Shown piece after piece: positions 35,263 to 44,245 of a stretch of DNA of 64,000 nt; the stretch's first letter is position 1; each line of letters begins with the position of its first letter. The notes below the pieces were generated by a model. That model saw nothing but the letters and a program-made list of their open reading frames with translations. It had not been told where the DNA came from and ran no database searches. Origin of the DNA: Pirellula sp. SH-Sr6A (lineage in GTDB: Bacteria; Planctomycetota; Planctomycetia; Pirellulales; Pirellulaceae); NCBI RefSeq assembly GCF_001610875.1, contig NZ_CP011272.1, positions 2,461,988 to 2,525,987 of the forward strand, written 5' to 3'. A program made the translations under genes and the position numbers.

Positions 35263-37065
35263 TCAATTCAGGGTGACATCTCGGAGAGAGGATGGCTCGG
35301 CGGGTTCACGATGCAGTTCTGAGGCGGGAGGAGAGGGCTCGACCAGTAGCAAACGGGCTCCTGCTCCCACTCCGTCGATCGACTCGGTGACCCCGCTGGG
35401 CCAATGAATTCGCAGCGTTCCGATTGCCATCTCCGCTCCGAGGCCGACATGAATCCGATTCCCAAAGCTACTTTGGTAGGAACGGCTCGTGAGGACTTGA
35501 TCCACAAACTGCCGATTCCCCTGAGAAAAATCGACGCGAACTCCAGTGCCATCTCGCGCCGATCGAGTCCCACGAAATGCTAGCTGCACCCAAGCCCCCG
35601 ATTGCGAATCGTTTTTGAGAACGGTGACGCCTGATTTGGAGTTGAGAAGGATGACATCCAGATCTCCATCATTGTCGAAGTCCTCAGCGACCATCCCACG
35701 GCTGCTTTCGACTGCTTGGAGACCATCGCCGACTTCCTCCCCCAGACTTCGAAATCGTCCTGTCCCTTGATTCTCGAAGACAGAGTTCTTCACTTTCCAC
35801 GCGGTCGTGTAGGCCCACGATTGGACCATCGGATCGGTATGACCATTGGCTACGAAGATATCTTTGTCGCTGTCGTTTTCCATGTCAAAGATTGCTACCC
35901 CCCAGTTCGCGTGGGGAAAGAGATCTTTTCCAGCATTTGTGGCGAGCAACGCATCTTCAAACATCGCCCCTCCCAAGTTGCGGTACAGGACAGGGTACTC
36001 ATTGCTAAATGTAGTGCTATAGAGGTCGGGCAATCCGTCATTATCAATGTCACCGACATCAATACCCATATTGCCATTCATCCTCCCGTCGTAGGCGAAG
36101 GCGACTCCGTTGGTCACACCGCATTCCTCGAAGCTCCCATGACCATCATTGAGGAAAAGAAGATTCTTATCGACATCATTCACGACGACGAGGTCCTCAT
36201 CGCCGTCGCAATCCAGGTCTGCGGCCAAAACTCCCATCGATGTCGTGAAGAAGCCATCGAAGCCCGCCTCCTTGGTGTGATCCACAAAAGTTCCATCGCC
36301 GCGGCTCAAATAAAAACGGTCCTGGCCTCCGCGAAAATCGAGCGGTCCGGGATAGCTGGGAAACCCTTCGGTGGTCCGTTTGATATTCTTCGAAACAGGA
36401 TCCTCAACGTAGTTGGCGATGTACAAATCCAAGGCGCCGTCCCGATTGGCATCAAAAAAGCAAACACCTGCACCCATGTCGTCTTCGAGGGCCAAACCAA
36501 GCTTCGACGCGATATCGGTAAATGTTCCATCCCCATTGTTTCGTAAAAAGCGATTGGCCCCGTAGTTGTTGGTAAACAAATCAAAGAATCCGTCGTTATC
36601 GAAGTCCGCCACGCAAACGCCCATGCCGAATTCTTCCACTCCACCGTTCGCAGCTTTCGTCACATCTTGAAAGTGCATGTCACCACGGTTGCGGTAGAGT
36701 TTGTTCGGAGAGATATCGTCCGGCTGCTGGGGAATAGTCGAACCGTTCAAAAAGTACACATCGACCATTCCGTCGAGATCGTAGTCGAGCGATGCCATCC
36801 CACCTCCTACCGTCTCGATGATGTACCGTTCTCCAAAGCCGTCGTAGGTGTGCACAAAGTCGATACCTGATCGCTGTGTCCAGTCTGTCCAACGAATCGC
36901 GAAGGTAGCGGATGTGGGAGAGGGAATCGGCTCCGTGGGTGGGGGCTTGGTAAGGGAAGCGGCCGACTCTCGCAACGGGGCATCGGCATCGTTGGATTCC
37001 GCATGGCATCCCAGAAAGAAACAACCCAGTGCTGCCGCGATGATTTTGACGATCCCGTTATTCAT
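35263..37065 (-). CDS. FG-GAP repeat / ASPIC-UnbV (CRTAC1-like) protein
   Basis: 600 residues from ATG 37065; the frame is open 7 codons further. A lipobox (AALGCFFLGC) gives an exported lipoprotein. At least six FG-GAP/VCBS blades carry the calcium-type DxDxDGxxD signature (LDYDLDGMVDVYF, ADFDNDGFFDLF, FDANRDGALDLYI, ADLDCDGDEDLVV, EDFDNDGDLDVIL), forming a beta-propeller. The end is the ASPIC/UnbV domain (SRSYQSSFGNRIHVGLG, then LRIHWPSGVTE). Its start overlaps the upstream TPR gene by 8 nt (ATGAATAA), so translation is probably coupled. Molecular role unknown. Confidence 0.9.
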   Translation of the reverse strand: MNNGIVKIIAAALGCFFLGCHAESNDADAPLRESAASLTKPPPTEPIPSPTSATFAIRWTDWTQRSGIDFVHTYDGFGERYIIETVGGGMASLDYDLDGMVDVYFLNGSTIPQQPDDISPNKLYRNRGDMHFQDVTKAANGGVEEFGMGVCVADFDNDGFFDLFTNNYGANRFLRNNGDGTFTDIASKLGLALEDDMGAGVCFFDANRDGALDLYIANYVEDPVSKNIKRTTEGFPSYPGPLDFRGGQDRFYLSRGDGTFVDHTKEAGFDGFFTTSMGVLAADLDCDGDEDLVVVNDVDKNLLFLNDGHGSFEECGVTNGVAFAYDGRMNGNMGIDVGDIDNDGLPDLYSTTFSNEYPVLYRNLGGAMFEDALLATNAGKDLFPHANWGVAIFDMENDSDKDIFVANGHTDPMVQSWAYTTAWKVKNSVFENQGTGRFRSLGEEVGDGLQAVESSRGMVAEDFDNDGDLDVILLNSKSGVTVLKNDSQSGAWVQLAFRGTRSARDGTGVRVDFSQGNRQFVDQVLTSRSYQSSFGNRIHVGLGAEMAIGTLRIHWPSGVTESIDGVGAGARLLLVEPSPPASELHREPAEPSSLRDVTLN

Positions 37066-38434
37066 TGACGAGCCTTTCGATCGCATTCTTGGCTTCTAGA
37101 TTATTAGGATCCAGCTCCAGCGCCTTTTGAAGGTACTCCCGAGTCTTCGCTTTATCTCCGACGTTGTAGTAGGAAGTCGCGACCAAGTACGCGTGGAAAG
37201 AGCTGCTGTCCAGATCGAGGGCTTTCAACGCATGCTCAACTCCCTTTTGTGGATTCCGATCTTTGGGCATCTGGGTTTGGGCCAACAGCGCATACGCTTC
37301 AGCATTCTCGCTTTGGACAGCAATCACCTTTGCCAAACTCGCCTCGGCTTCCGTGAAAGCCCTTTGCCGCAAACTCCATTTTGCATACGCCAGTCCGATC
37401 CTCGGATCGTTCGGCCTCGATGTCGCGAGTTGCTTTAGAAACGCGGTCCCTCGTTCCAATCGATTGCGGCGACCGTATTCTTGGATCAGCGACTCCAGAA
37501 GCGATTTCTCGGTTGGAATCAGCTGTACCAATTGCTCTCGAGCGGTCAACGCGTCCTCGTAATCGCCGTGTCGCTCAAGCAACCGGATCGCTTCGGAGAA
37601 CGCAAATCTCGCAAAACCCTGTACCTTCTCGAGGTCGGTATCAGCACGCGGCCCCACTTCCTCGCCTGGTCGGCGTTCTTTATCGAGAATCGAAAGCCTT
37701 CTCTCGTACCGTTTCGCGCGTTCTTTGTTGCCGGCTTTAGCAAAAAGTTGCACCAATCCGATCGTCGCATCGCGATTGCTAGGATCCATCACGAGGGATT
37801 CGGAATATTGGTTGATGGCCAATTCCGTATCTTTTACCATGATCGCCGCGAGCGCGATCTGATTGCGGATTGCAGGGGAATCGTTTCGCGAAAGGCATTC
37901 GAACCAAGCGTTCATGGCTCCCTTCCAATCCTCCTTGGCTAGATAAACCTTTCCGAGAGCTTCCAAGACATCGAGTCTGTCGGGTGCAAGGAGCATCGCT
38001 TGGGAAAAGTATTTCTCTGCCGCGTCAAGCTTACCCTGCATCTGCTCATAAAAGCCGAGATCGACCCAAGGCTCGGCATGGTCGGGGAAACGAGCGAGAA
38101 CCGCTTCCCAAATCTCCACAGCGCCGGTGGGGTTCCCCGCTCGCAAATGAACTTTACCAAGAAGACAAAGAGCATCCGGATCTTGCAGGTGATTGCGGGC
38201 GACTTGCTCCACCAAGTTAAACGAAGTGTCGCGGATCTGTTGAATCGATGCGGCATTCGGAGAGAGCGTATCGCCCCCTGTCGTCGCGGGACGAGCAGGT
38301 AAGACAATCGACTCCGACGTATCGGACACAGAGCGAGCCTTCAAAATCCCTTCGGGGTGAAGCAGGAGCCATGCGATGGCGGCAGAGTTTCCCAAAAGGA
38401 TTGTCAAGAGGACTGCCACCCATTTTGTTGCCAC
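37058..38434 (-). CDS. Membrane-anchored TPR protein
   Basis: 458 residues from GTG 38434, chosen because AAGGAG sits 6 nt before it; a TTG at 38494 would add 20 residues. One transmembrane segment (WVAVLLTILLGNSAAIAWLLL) is followed by about ten tetratricopeptide repeats, for example AEPWVDLGFYEQMQGKLDAAEKYFSQAM and ARTLEL-like helices near the end. It presents a protein-binding solenoid to the periplasm. It is the first gene of a two-gene unit with the CRTAC1-like lipoprotein. Confidence 0.88.
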   Translation of the reverse strand: MATKWVAVLLTILLGNSAAIAWLLLHPEGILKARSVSDTSESIVLPARPATTGGDTLSPNAASIQQIRDTSFNLVEQVARNHLQDPDALCLLGKVHLRAGNPTGAVEIWEAVLARFPDHAEPWVDLGFYEQMQGKLDAAEKYFSQAMLLAPDRLDVLEALGKVYLAKEDWKGAMNAWFECLSRNDSPAIRNQIALAAIMVKDTELAINQYSESLVMDPSNRDATIGLVQLFAKAGNKERAKRYERRLSILDKERRPGEEVGPRADTDLEKVQGFARFAFSEAIRLLERHGDYEDALTAREQLVQLIPTEKSLLESLIQEYGRRNRLERGTAFLKQLATSRPNDPRIGLAYAKWSLRQRAFTEAEASLAKVIAVQSENAEAYALLAQTQMPKDRNPQKGVEHALKALDLDSSSFHAYLVATSYYNVGDKAKTREYLQKALELDPNNLEAKNAIERLVNE

Positions 38435-38630
38435 CGATTGCTCCTTCAGGTTGGGTACGAATGGTCCGTACGTAGGGGACGGGATGCCGTGCAAGGGAAA
38501 TGAAACTACCTACACGGCAGTATTGCGGAAGATTATGCTGTATATTGTTGACGAATTCCATTCCTTTGTCGGCTCCTTTTTCTAGGGAGCCCCGCGATCC
38601 TTTTCGCTGCCCCAGCCCGCTCGAGCTGCC

Positions 38631-40091
38631 ATGCCAAATTCCAGTGCTCGACGCCGTCTCGCACCTGCCAATCCCGATAAACCAGTCTCCTCGTTCGAGC
38701 GAGCGCACGGAAAGACTCCGCGCTGGTTCGGTCTTCTGCTCGCGGCGACAGTCGCCGCTTCGGTCGTTCTCCTCATCGCTTTGATCCTTACCCCCCTTAC
38801 CCCCGTCGAAGAACCTAGCACCGCGATCATTCCACTGGTGGAAACCGACTCGGTTGAGGCTGTCAAACGAAAGCTTGAGACTCGTTCCAACGCTATTCCG
38901 ACTCGCCGCGTCGTACTTCCTTTGGAGGGAAGGAAGATCAACAACGAATTGGAGCAAGCCGATTTACTGGAGAGACTGGAGGGCGCACGAAGCCAGTTCG
39001 CAGAGGATGCCGTCGTGCATCGCATCGCAGGCATCACCTACGCGGAGCTCCAACTCTCCGAGCAAGCTGCCGAGTGCTTCGAACGCTCGCTTCAACTCCA
39101 GCCCCAGTCTGTCCAGACTGCCGTGGAGTACGCAGCTCTGCTGTCTCAGACCGGAAAACAGGATCAAGCGATCGAGCGACTATCAAAACTAAAAGATGCA
39201 CCGGATTCCGACGCCAAGCTATTCCAGACGTTGGGATCAGCGATGATGCAGCAAGGAGAGATCGAGGAAGCGATTCTCCTATTCAAGAAAGGGCTAGCGA
39301 AGTACTCGAACGAAACGAAGCTTCTTTCATTGCTCGCGCAAGCCCAGAATCAAGCAGGTGAGTTTGCCGCCGCGGAATCGAACGCCCGTCGCGCTATGGA
39401 GCTTGGGGATAGCGGCGAATCTTTAGTGATGGCTCTGTCAACATCGTTGATTCGTCAGGGGAAACGTGAGGAGGGGCTCGCAGTCCGCCAGCAACATTCT
39501 CAAAAGAAGGTCACTCCCAAGATCGACGACGAGACCTACAAGGAGTCGTTTGCTCAATTTGCGAGCCACACCTATGGACTTTTGGCGACTGTCTACGAAT
39601 CGCATGGCGATGCACAGTCTGCGGAAAAATGGCGTGTCTTCGGACTGGAAATGAATCCGGCAAATACTCGGATTTTGGTGAGTCTCGGCGAGATGCTTCG
39701 CAAATCAGGCCGGCTCGATGAAGCGATCCCCATCTATCAGCGATTACTTGTTTTGGAGCCGGACAATATGGCCCATTACAACAATTTAGCCAGTCTCGCA
39801 TTGTCCAAACAGGATATCCGACTTGCTATTTCCGCTCTCGAACAGGGAGCGGGGCGCGATCCCACCGGTTACCTAAGCCTGCAGACAGCTCGCGTCGCAT
39901 TCGAAGTAGGAGATGGAATCAAAGCAGAACGTTACGCGTCCGATGCTGCCTCCAAAATGAAAACACCCGATGCTTACCTCCTTTGGATTGCCGTACTGCG
40001 AGGGCTTCAAAAGGACCAAGCCGCCTTCAAAACATTGGCCACCGCCAAGGCTCTCTTTCCCAATGATCCACGCTTTCAGCAAATTCCATAA
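38631..40091 (+). CDS. Membrane-anchored TPR protein (second locus)
   Basis: 486 residues. A transmembrane segment (WFGLLLAATVAASVVLLIALIL) after a basic N-terminus is followed by TPR helices: HRIAGITYAELQLSEQAAECFERSLQLQPQ, KLFQTLGSAMMQQGEIEEAILLFKKGL and ILVSLGEMLRKSGRLDEAIPIYQRLLVLEPDN. It is divergent from the TPR gene at 37058-38434 (196 nt apart) and has the same layout, so the two loci look like a diverged duplicate pair. It overlaps the next gene by 29 nt. Confidence 0.88.
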   Translation: MPNSSARRRLAPANPDKPVSSFERAHGKTPRWFGLLLAATVAASVVLLIALILTPLTPVEEPSTAIIPLVETDSVEAVKRKLETRSNAIPTRRVVLPLEGRKINNELEQADLLERLEGARSQFAEDAVVHRIAGITYAELQLSEQAAECFERSLQLQPQSVQTAVEYAALLSQTGKQDQAIERLSKLKDAPDSDAKLFQTLGSAMMQQGEIEEAILLFKKGLAKYSNETKLLSLLAQAQNQAGEFAAAESNARRAMELGDSGESLVMALSTSLIRQGKREEGLAVRQQHSQKKVTPKIDDETYKESFAQFASHTYGLLATVYESHGDAQSAEKWRVFGLEMNPANTRILVSLGEMLRKSGRLDEAIPIYQRLLVLEPDNMAHYNNLASLALSKQDIRLAISALEQGAGRDPTGYLSLQTARVAFEVGDGIKAERYASDAASKMKTPDAYLLWIAVLRGLQKDQAAFKTLATAKALFPNDPRFQQIP

Positions 40092-41757
40092 GCTCCATCC
40101 GCCCCGAGCTTTTCTCACACAGGTAGCTTCTTGGCTCGTGGCTGGAGTGTGCCTACTGGCAGTTGGCAAAGCCTGGAGTCAGTCGGCGATTTCGTTCGTC
40201 GACTCTTCCCTCGCTCGCGGACTGGATTTCAAGCATGACGACATGGCCGGCGAGGAAGGCTATTTGGTTTCGATGATGGGAAGCGGCTTGGCGAGCTTCG
40301 ATTACGATGGAGATCGCCGCATCGATCTCCTTTTCCTCAACGGAGCCAAGCTCGATGGATCCTCTGTCGCCCCATTCGGACTCTTTCGTAACGAAACGAA
40401 TGCTTCGATGGTTCGGCGAACCGATGCATCGCAACTGAAATCCACCGCATTCGGCCTCGGCGTTGCCATCGCCGATGTGGATAACGATGGGTTCCAAGAT
40501 ATCGCGGTCTCTAGCTTCGGATCTGCCTCCCTTTGGAGAAATATGGGGGATGGCACCTTTGTCGACGCTTCCTCCACATCCGGGATTTCCCAAGTATCGA
40601 TCGCATTCGGTGCAGGCGTTTGTTTTTTGGATGCGAACGGCGATGGACTGAGCGATCTGTTTTTGGCGGACTATGTTGAATTCACTCTCCCAAGATTTCA
40701 GATCGCCTCCAAAAGTTCCTTTCCCTATCCGCCGGGACCAGGTGACTTTCCCTATCGCCCCGATCATCTATTGATCAATCGCGGCGATGGGACATTCGTC
40801 GATGAAAGCGAGAAACGGGGGCTATCGGCGATTCGGTCTCCGAGCATGGGGACGATTTGTGGTGACTTGGATCAAGACGGTGATAGCGATATCTTCGTTT
40901 GCTCCGACGCTCGACCAAACCTCCTGTATATCAACGATGGCAAGGGCGTATTCACCGAGGAGGCGCTCCTCTACGGCGTCGCCAACGCTGCGTCCGGAGA
41001 GATTGTCGGCAGCATGGGGGTGGATGCTGCCGATTTGGACAACGATGGTTGGGAGGATTTGTTTATCACCGATTACTCGGCGCAGGTACCGTTGCTATTT
41101 CGCAATATTGACGGACTAGGGTTTGAGGATATCGCTCTTCGAAGCCGGGTTGGGAAAGATTTGCTGCCTCATGTGAATTGGGGGCTGGGGTTATGCGATT
41201 TCGATAACGATGGCGACCGCGACTTGATGGTGGGCAATGGTCACCTCTTTGCTTGGGCGAAGAAAGTTGAACAGCTTACCGATTTCAAAGTCCGCAATAC
41301 GCTGATGGTGAACGACGGGCGCGGTTTCTTTCAGAACGGAACCGCAACGGCCGGAAGCGGGATGGAGCAAGTGGAAAGTACACGCGGCATGGCCTTTGAT
41401 GATTTCGACAACGATGGGGACATCGACGCGGCCGTTCTCAACAGCGACGCGCCTGCCAGCTTGCTGGAGAATAAATCTTCCCATGCGGGGAATTGGCTAC
41501 AATTGGAACTGGTTGGAACAGCTATGAACCGCGACGCGCTGGGAGCCCAAGTCCGCGTGAAGACGAATGGAAAATGGCAGTTCGCGGAAAAGCGGAGCGG
41601 TCGCAGCTACCAAAGTCATTACGGTAGCCGCCTCCATTTCGGCCTCGGAACGATGGACAAGGTAGAAATGGTGGAGGTCCGATGGAATAATGGCGTGACA
41701 CAGCACCCCAGTCTTGAAGCAAACCATCTGCACGTCCTGGTTCAACCCACGCAATGA
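40063..41757 (+). CDS. FG-GAP repeat / ASPIC-UnbV (CRTAC1-like) protein
   Basis: 564 residues from ATG 40063, chosen because a signal peptide follows (FLTQVASWLVAGVCLLAVGKAWSQ); this start lies inside the upstream TPR gene. The propeller blades are clear (ASFDYDGDRRIDLLF, ADVDNDGFQDIAV, LDANGDGLSDLFL, GDLDQDGDSDIFV, CDFDNDGDRDLMV, DDFDNDGDIDAAV). The ASPIC/UnbV end is RSGRSYQSHYGSRLHFGLG then VEVRWNNGVTQ. It is secreted, in an operon with the TPR gene before it and a paralogue after it. Confidence 0.9.
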   Translation: MIHAFSKFHKLHPPRAFLTQVASWLVAGVCLLAVGKAWSQSAISFVDSSLARGLDFKHDDMAGEEGYLVSMMGSGLASFDYDGDRRIDLLFLNGAKLDGSSVAPFGLFRNETNASMVRRTDASQLKSTAFGLGVAIADVDNDGFQDIAVSSFGSASLWRNMGDGTFVDASSTSGISQVSIAFGAGVCFLDANGDGLSDLFLADYVEFTLPRFQIASKSSFPYPPGPGDFPYRPDHLLINRGDGTFVDESEKRGLSAIRSPSMGTICGDLDQDGDSDIFVCSDARPNLLYINDGKGVFTEEALLYGVANAASGEIVGSMGVDAADLDNDGWEDLFITDYSAQVPLLFRNIDGLGFEDIALRSRVGKDLLPHVNWGLGLCDFDNDGDRDLMVGNGHLFAWAKKVEQLTDFKVRNTLMVNDGRGFFQNGTATAGSGMEQVESTRGMAFDDFDNDGDIDAAVLNSDAPASLLENKSSHAGNWLQLELVGTAMNRDALGAQVRVKTNGKWQFAEKRSGRSYQSHYGSRLHFGLGTMDKVEMVEVRWNNGVTQHPSLEANHLHVLVQPTQ

Positions 41758-43562
41758 TCGCCACCTCATCTCTTCCGAAATCCCCCGTTCTGCCATACGC
41801 AACCCCTCGCCACCGGAACCGTCGAACCATCGCTCGGTTGTTTCAACAGCGAGATCGATCGGCAAGATCGCTGCGATGGCTATTGGCGGGCCTGAGTTGT
41901 TGGGGACTGTTCGAGAGCGAGGCGATCGCCCAGCAGCCCTTTTCCGCAACGATCGAAACGATCCAGCCGAAGGATGCGGGGATCGATTTTATTCACACCG
42001 ATGGGAGCAACAACAAGCACTACATCATGGAGACGGTGATCGGTGCACTCGCTCTGTTCGATTACGACAACGACGGACTCATCGATATCTATTTGGTCAA
42101 TGGTTCCCCTTTACCTGGGACTCCCCCCAACCTAACAGCGACCAACCGACTCTACCGAAACTTGGGCGATTGGAAATTTCGAGATGTTACCGAGCAGGCA
42201 GGGGTGGGAGACGCACAGTATGGGATGGGAGCAACCGTTGGTGATTTCGACAACGACGGTGACTTGGATCTTTTTGTTACCAACTTCGGTGAGAACGTCT
42301 TTTATGTGAACGAAGGGGATGGAACGTTTCGCCAACGCACCGACCGAGCAGGTCTCTTTTCCGGAGAACGCTTCGGTGCAGGTAGTGCCTTCCTCGATAT
42401 GGATCTCGATGGCGACCTCGACCTTTACTCCGCGAGCTATGTGCGGTTTGACTGGAAGCTGCACAAGATCCGGACGATCAACGGCAAAGAGTTTTCGGTG
42501 GGACCTAATGACTACGAGCCCGCGAAGCACTTTCTTTATCGAAACGAGGGAGACGGACACTTTACCGACGTCTCGGATCACTCGGGGATCTCCGCGATTC
42601 GTTCGCCTGGCATGGGGGTGCTATCCGCAGACTTCGACGACGATGGCGACATGGATATTTTCGTCGCGAACGATCAAAAACCGAATTCGTTGCTCATCAA
42701 CGATGGAGCTGGCATCTTCACCAACGAGGCGATCTTGGCAGGCATCGGATTCGACCGAAATGGCAAAGCGAATGGAAACATGGCCGTCGAATACGCGGAC
42801 ATGAACCACGACGGATTGCTCGATTTCCTTACCACAACTTATCAAGACGAGATGCCGGTCTATTTCGAATGTCTCGGACCTGGCTTATTTGGTGACTCCA
42901 CAAACATTGCGAAGATCGACCCAAAGCTTTTCCCGCATGTGAAGTGGGGAGTGGGCCCGATCGACTTCGATCACGACGGCGATCTCGATCTCTTCTACGC
43001 ATGCGGGCACTTCTTGACCAACCTTCGATTCATCGACGATCGGACCGATGTGAAGGTGCAGAGCTTTTTGCTCGCCAACAACGGGCGCGGGCGATTTGAG
43101 AACGTCTCCGATTCGGCGGGCGACTTCATGAAGATCGTCGAAAGCAGTCGATCGGCTGGGTTCGACGATTTGGACAACGACGGCGATATCGACATTATTG
43201 TCTTGAACACGAACGCTCCTCCCTCGCTCGGTAGAACGGTTGTGACGAGCGGTGCTCCGTCGTTGCTCGTTCAGCTGGTTGGGGTAAAGAGCAATCGAAT
43301 GGCGGTGGGCGCGGTGGTGGAGTTGGAGAGGTCCGACTCGAAACGGCTCAAGCACGTTGTTCATGCGGGGAGGGGATACGAAAGCCACTACAGCAATCGC
43401 ATCCATTTCGGTTTGGGGAAAACCGAACCGACAACAGTTCGTGTTCAGTGGCCCACAGGACAAACGCAAACCTTTTCGATCACACCTGGGAGTCGGAGGC
43501 TGCTTTTGATCGAGGGCGAATCTCTCCCTGTTCAATCGCCAGGCACTGCCACAAAGCCATAG
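41754..43562 (+). CDS. FG-GAP repeat / ASPIC-UnbV (CRTAC1-like) protein, third copy
   Basis: 602 residues. Its ATG overlaps the preceding stop (ATGA). A long basic N-terminus leads to a hydrophobic segment ending SEAIAQQ, a likely export signal. IDFIHTDGSNNKHYIMETVIGALALFDYDNDGLIDIYLVNGS opens the propeller in the same way as the copy at 35263. Further blades are GDFDNDGDLDLFVTNF, LDMDLDGDLDLYSA, ADFDDDGDMDIFVAND and DDLDNDGDIDIIVLN. It ends with RGYESHYSNRIHFGLG and VRVQWPTGQTQ. It is closer in motif wording to the minus-strand copy than to its own neighbour. Confidence 0.9.
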   Translation: MIATSSLPKSPVLPYATPRHRNRRTIARLFQQRDRSARSLRWLLAGLSCWGLFESEAIAQQPFSATIETIQPKDAGIDFIHTDGSNNKHYIMETVIGALALFDYDNDGLIDIYLVNGSPLPGTPPNLTATNRLYRNLGDWKFRDVTEQAGVGDAQYGMGATVGDFDNDGDLDLFVTNFGENVFYVNEGDGTFRQRTDRAGLFSGERFGAGSAFLDMDLDGDLDLYSASYVRFDWKLHKIRTINGKEFSVGPNDYEPAKHFLYRNEGDGHFTDVSDHSGISAIRSPGMGVLSADFDDDGDMDIFVANDQKPNSLLINDGAGIFTNEAILAGIGFDRNGKANGNMAVEYADMNHDGLLDFLTTTYQDEMPVYFECLGPGLFGDSTNIAKIDPKLFPHVKWGVGPIDFDHDGDLDLFYACGHFLTNLRFIDDRTDVKVQSFLLANNGRGRFENVSDSAGDFMKIVESSRSAGFDDLDNDGDIDIIVLNTNAPPSLGRTVVTSGAPSLLVQLVGVKSNRMAVGAVVELERSDSKRLKHVVHAGRGYESHYSNRIHFGLGKTEPTTVRVQWPTGQTQTFSITPGSRRLLLIEGESLPVQSPGTATKP

Positions 43563-43563
43563 G

Positions 43564-43601
43564 CAAAAAAACAGGTTGGTGTACCGATGCACACCAACCT
43601 G
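43564..43601 (-). terminator. Terminator downstream of the second DUF1559/lipoprotein locus
   Basis: A perfect 11-bp stem CAGGTTGGTGT/ACACCAACCTG with an 8-nt loop. It is followed by seven T residues on the minus strand and can also serve the plus-strand CRTAC1 gene that ends at 43562. Confidence 0.88.
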
Positions 43602-43666
43602 AGATATTAAGTGAGGCTAACGATCAGCAGGCAAGACCGCTTCCATCGTTTGCGATCGACAGCGAG

Positions 43667-44155
43667 TTACTTGCCAGCTCCTTTGAAGTCGGCTTTCAAA
43701 TCGAAGTCGAATTTGTTTTCACCAGCGCGAACGCTAACGGTAAGACCAGAGGTGTCTGGATTCTGGTAGGCAATAGGCAACTCAGACTTGGGTCCTTGTA
43801 CTGTATTGCGAGCAGCCTTGTTTTCTTCGGGTGGCTTATACCCGGAAGATTCGCCGGTCATCTTCGACGTGTCGTTGGAGCTGGGCTTGTACCAGAGGAT
43901 ACCGACACGGTATTCGCCTGGCTCGGCACCAGGCCCCGCATCGGGCCGCATGTCGGTGATGGTGTAGACGCCATTCGCATCGGCTGTTCCGGTCGCAGGT
44001 TTGCCTTCCGCTAATGGTTTCAGGGTGACCGTGGCTCCGGAGAGTGGCGCGCCGTCGAGAGTGACCTTGCCGGTTACGGGGTGCAGGTTGTATCCGCTAC
44101 CACATCCCAAGGAAAATCCGGCGAGGACCAGAAGACTAAGACAGAGGGCTTTCAT
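43667..44155 (-). CDS. Lipoprotein with carboxypeptidase-regulatory-like domain
   Basis: 162 residues from ATG 44155, preferred because the lipobox leader MKALCLSLLVLAGFSLGC begins there; a TTG 12 codons upstream is open. The domain reads HPVTGKVTLDGAPLSGATVTLKP, then GTADANGVYTITDMRPDAGPGAEPGEYRVGI. This is the same fold and layout as the lipoprotein at 11442, but the two are not near-identical. It follows a DUF1559 gene, from which it is separated by a terminator-like hairpin at 44192-44218. Confidence 0.85.
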   Translation of the reverse strand: MKALCLSLLVLAGFSLGCGSGYNLHPVTGKVTLDGAPLSGATVTLKPLAEGKPATGTADANGVYTITDMRPDAGPGAEPGEYRVGILWYKPSSNDTSKMTGESSGYKPPEENKAARNTVQGPKSELPIAYQNPDTSGLTVSVRAGENKFDFDLKADFKGAGK

Positions 44156-44191
44156 GATTTTTGGCCGTGAACTGTTCGAAGGAGGAAACAA

Positions 44192-44218
44192 AAAGAGGGC
44201 CGAACAACGTTCGGCCCT
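44192..44218 (-). terminator. Terminator between DUF1559 gene and lipoprotein gene
   Basis: GGGCCGAAC/GTTCGGCCC stem (9 bp, 3-nt loop) followed by five T residues on the minus strand, 28 nt after the DUF1559 stop and 37 nt before the lipoprotein start. It probably lowers read-through into the second gene. Confidence 0.85.
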
Positions 44219-44245
44219 TCGGTCAATTAGTTACTCAGACAACCA

